Shown here: positions 3,475-5,625 of the stretch, one piece after another
Layout of the letters: every line of letters begins with the position of its first letter
Position numbering within the stretch: position 1 is the first letter of the stretch
Assembly: GCA_031272845.1 (NCBI GenBank)
Contig: JAISTA010000217.1
Location: 1-5,625, forward strand
DNA length: 5,625 nt
Direction of reading: 5' to 3'
Source of the DNA: Oscillospiraceae bacterium
GTDB taxonomy: Bacteria > Bacillota > Clostridia > Oscillospirales > Oscillospiraceae
The notes under the pieces: generated by a model
Databases searched by the model: none
Told to the model about the DNA's origin: nothing
What the model saw: the letters and a program-made list of their open reading frames with translations, nothing else
Translations under genes and position numbers: made by a program

Positions 3475-4689
3475 ATGCAAACAAAAGAATTAATCGCCTA
3501 CCTATCCGAAGCTGTCCGCCTGGAGAGCGAGATTTTGGCATCGGACGACCTTAAACGGCGGCTTGAGGAAAAACACCAAATGCTTGTCCCGTCGCAGAAT
3601 TCGAGTCATATTTTCGTCGCACCGCAGAAGCGCGTATATGCCCCGCCTACTCCCCCAAACAAACCCGATAGTGCTGCTGTAAGAAAGATAATCGCTAACC
3701 AAAATCGAGAACGTATAAAAGCCGAAGTCAGCCGCCAACCCTGGATACCAGCCAGGGGCAGTGATGCGTCGTTTCGATTCGCTTTACCGCTATGCACCAT
3801 TATTCCGTTTTTGCCAATCGTGCTGGCTCTAACCAAAAAAGCAGACCTTGTTGTGTGTTTTGTGCTATTTATATTAAGTATTATATGTAGCCGCAAAATT
3901 GCATCAGCATTCAAAAACGATAACATCGAAAAAAGAGTTTCCGAGAAGTTGGATGATCTTACTCTCTTAAGGCAAGACGAGCTTGACAAACAATACAAAA
4001 CGGATTACGCGAAATACGAGACGGATTACGCGAAACACGAGAAAAACCTGGCACAAGCTGAACAGGATTTTAAGGAAGCATCAGAATTGTACAAGACCAA
4101 ATGTGCCGCGTTAGCTGAGCAAATCGCATCGACCCAAGCGCATATATCTGAGCAGCAGAAGGTGTTAGATCGGTTATATTCCTCTAATGTCATCTTCTCG
4201 AAATATCGCAACCTTGTGGCGCTGTCGTCATTTTTGGAGTATTTCGCCAGCGGAAGAGTTGAAACGCTAAAGGGCAGTAACGGAGCGTATAATCTTTTTG
4301 AAGCAGAGCTTCGGCAGGCGCGTATAGTAGTGACGCTTCAAAATATTGGTACATTAGTTCAAGACGGATTTTCCAATTTATCCGCACAGCTTCGCGAGAA
4401 TCAGTATGTGCTGTACAACGCGATTACAGAAGCAAGCAATCGCAACGCTATGTATATGGGAGAGCTTTCTCAGTCAATGTCGTCAATGTCGCTGGAACTT
4501 TCACAATCAATGTCGCAGCTGCAAGAAAGCGCTGACGAGGGCAACAAGCTGCGGCAGCGCAGTCTGCAATCCGCGCTTTTGACGGAGCATTACGCGGAAA
4601 CGGCGGCAAAAAACGCCAAGCTGTCAGTTGACATACAGCGAGACAGGTTCGGTGCGCTGTATAACGCGGACGGCGAGTTTATTAGCTAG
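3475..4689 (+). CDS. Hypothetical membrane protein with long coiled coil, 404 residues
   Basis: I do not recognise a named family. The ATG has GGAG 9 bases upstream (3462-3465). Order of parts: a charged N-terminal helix (1-35); a Pro-rich linker (about 49-64, PTPPNKP); two hydrophobic membrane segments at about 102-119 and 124-139, separated by KKAD as a tight hairpin; a long charged coiled coil at about 148-235 with an exact heptad duplication (TDYAKYE/TDYAKHE); then a block at 236-325 (KYRNLVALSSFLEYFASGR, NGAYNLFEAELR) that reads like a conserved domain; and a Ser/Met-rich stretch (330-350, SQSMSSMSLELSQSMS) before a helical tail. With no signal peptide, both large parts probably face the cytoplasm. 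The gene is more AT-rich than pgi, sits alone between divergent rpmF and convergent pgi, and has its own palindrome-controlled promoter. A membrane-anchored scaffold or stress-response protein is plausible but unproven. Confidence 0.85.
   Translation: MQTKELIAYLSEAVRLESEILASDDLKRRLEEKHQMLVPSQNSSHIFVAPQKRVYAPPTPPNKPDSAAVRKIIANQNRERIKAEVSRQPWIPARGSDASFRFALPLCTIIPFLPIVLALTKKADLVVCFVLFILSIICSRKIASAFKNDNIEKRVSEKLDDLTLLRQDELDKQYKTDYAKYETDYAKHEKNLAQAEQDFKEASELYKTKCAALAEQIASTQAHISEQQKVLDRLYSSNVIFSKYRNLVALSSFLEYFASGRVETLKGSNGAYNLFEAELRQARIVVTLQNIGTLVQDGFSNLSAQLRENQYVLYNAITEASNRNAMYMGELSQSMSSMSLELSQSMSQLQESADEGNKLRQRSLQSALLTEHYAETAAKNAKLSVDIQRDRFGALYNADGEFIS
4000..4041 (+). repeat. Tandem 21-base duplication inside the coiled coil
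   Basis: Two adjacent 21-base units (4000-4020 and 4021-4041) differ at one base (T4015 against C4036). Each encodes one heptad, TDYAKYE and TDYAKHE, so the copy keeps both the reading frame and the coiled-coil register. The near identity suggests a recent duplication. Confidence 0.85.
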
Positions 4690-4695
4690 CCCCCC

Positions 4696-5625
4696 CTACT
4701 CCAGCCCCGCCTTGATCCTCTTCTTATACTCCTCCACGCCCGGCTGGTCGAACGGGTCTACGCCGACCAAAAAGCACGACGCGGCGGCCGCGATTTCCAT
4801 AAATACAATAAACGCGCCCGCCGATTTCTCCGAATAATCCGGGAGTGTTACCGCCAGCACCGGCACTCCTCCGGCCTTGTGCGCGTCCATAACGGAATCG
4901 GCCGCGATTTTATTCAGCTGCGGGAGCGTTTTGCCGTTCAGCGCGTCAAGTCCGTCTGAAAACGCGGTGTTTTGTGGGATTTCGGCGGCTTTTTCCGGCT
5001 GCTCGAACAGTACAAACGTCTCGTACAGGTTGCGAACACCGTCCTGCACGTACTGGCCGACTGAGTGCAGGTCTCGCGTGTAGGTGACGCAGGAGGGGTA
5101 TGCGCCGCCGCCGTTTTTGCCCTCGCTTTCGCCGAAAAGCTGCCGCCACCAGTCGCCGAAAAGCGCGAATTCCGGCTCAAAACAGGCGAGGATCTCGTTT
5201 GTATAGCCCTTCTTGAACAGCGCCACGCGTCCACGCGCAAACCGCAGCGCGTCGTCTGTGCGTTCGGTCTGCACACGCGCACCGCAGAGCAGCGCGCGCA
5301 CGTCGACGCCGCACACTGCCGCCGGCAGCAAACCTGACGGGCACAATACGCTGTACCGCCCGCCTACGTTTTTCGGGAACTCAAAAAATCCGGCTCCCGA
5401 TTCCCGCGCAAAGCTGTGCAGCCGCGTGTCCGGCTCGGAGATTACGGTGATCCTCTCGGCAAAGCGGGCGCCGTACTTCTTCTCCAGGAGCGGCAGAACA
5501 CAGCGAAACGCGGCGAGCGTCTCAAGCGTCGAGCCTGTCTTGGACGTGAGTATTACGTGAAAATCGCAGTCTGCCAGCGTTGCAAGAATGCGGCGTGCCG
5601 TCACCGCAGACAGGTTGTCTCCCCA
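4696..5625 (-). CDS. pgi: Glucose-6-phosphate isomerase, C-terminal 309 residues (partial)
   Basis: This enzyme interconverts glucose 6-phosphate and fructose 6-phosphate in cytoplasmic glycolysis and gluconeogenesis. The frame is open to the right edge (WGDNLSAV), so the GTG at 5602-5604 is internal and not the start; roughly 140 N-terminal residues should lie outside the window. Visible motifs, counted from the edge: SKTGST at 28-33 (sugar-phosphate loop), NVGGRYSV with R90, GESEGK with the expected catalytic Glu166, DLHSVGQY with His187, and DPFDQPGVEEYKK with the expected catalytic Lys301 near the C-terminus. This is the short Firmicute-type enzyme. Small departures from the usual family sequence are SKTGST for SKSGTT and Lys before NVGGR where acidic or small residues are common. 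All catalytic residues seen are intact. It converges on the 404-residue gene with 6 bases between stops. Confidence 0.97.
   Translation of the reverse strand, partial: WGDNLSAVTARRILATLADCDFHVILTSKTGSTLETLAAFRCVLPLLEKKYGARFAERITVISEPDTRLHSFARESGAGFFEFPKNVGGRYSVLCPSGLLPAAVCGVDVRALLCGARVQTERTDDALRFARGRVALFKKGYTNEILACFEPEFALFGDWWRQLFGESEGKNGGGAYPSCVTYTRDLHSVGQYVQDGVRNLYETFVLFEQPEKAAEIPQNTAFSDGLDALNGKTLPQLNKIAADSVMDAHKAGGVPVLAVTLPDYSEKSAGAFIVFMEIAAAASCFLVGVDPFDQPGVEEYKKRIKAGLE

Noticed and set aside
4470..4515. Three copies of TCAATGTCG as a possible CRISPR-like or regulatory repeat
   Set aside because: They encode the Ser/Met-rich SMS stretch of the 404-residue protein and are short in-frame coding repeats. 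No CRISPR array exists in the window.
4938..5560. Other-frame open frames over pgi on both strands
   Set aside because: Low-complexity Arg/Ala-rich products in shadow frames of a well-supported isomerase.
5602..5604. GTG as the start of pgi
   Set aside because: The frame stays open to the window edge with family-like sequence (GDNLSAV), and a 302-residue protein would lack the N-terminal part of the enzyme.

Overview
The window looks like part of a Clostridia/Oscillospiraceae-type Firmicute chromosome of moderate-to-high GC. The basis is the 60-residue zinc-type ribosomal protein L32, the low-GC Gram-positive style glucose-6-phosphate isomerase, strong AGGAG/GGAGG ribosome binding sites, tRNA genes with encoded CCA ends, and two promoters with perfect TTGACA-17-TATAAT spacing. 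The exact genus cannot be read from the sequence.

Layout, left to right. (1) The 5' end of an exported-protein gene on the minus strand (1-101), with its own promoter and a TetR-like inverted-repeat operator at the expected transcription start. (2) A 318-base gap (102-419) holding that promoter, a gene-remnant-like open frame, an imperfect inverted repeat and a convincing minus-strand terminator at 366-400. (3) Two minus-strand genes in tandem: an unrecognised 209-residue protein (1311-1940), then a metallo-beta-lactamase-fold lactonase-family protein (420-1244). (4) A terminator-like hairpin, a G9 tract and a MITE-like A/G-rich inverted repeat (2005-2180). (5) A minus-strand tRNA cluster transcribed Ser(GCU)-Asp(GUC)-Phe(GAA)-Leu(CAA), 2812 down to 2197, with a consensus promoter, a strong terminator after tRNA-Phe, and inverted repeats in the spacers. 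(6) rpmF (L32), minus strand, with a consensus promoter and a roughly 120-base leader holding several mutually exclusive hairpins. (7) A divergent plus-strand gene (3475-4689) for an unrecognised 404-residue protein with two membrane segments and a long coiled coil; its promoter overlaps two abutting palindromes. (8) The C-terminal two thirds of pgi on the minus strand, running off the right edge and converging on the 404-residue gene with 6 bases between stop codons.

Most of this is core housekeeping DNA (tRNAs, rpmF, pgi) with accessory genes between. The 404-residue gene and the 209-residue gene are visibly more AT-rich than pgi and the lactonase gene, which fits later acquisition or relaxed selection. 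I see no CRISPR array, transposase or complete defence system. The most promising undescribed elements are the palindrome-controlled membrane coiled-coil gene and the rpmF leader; both are hypotheses from sequence inspection only.
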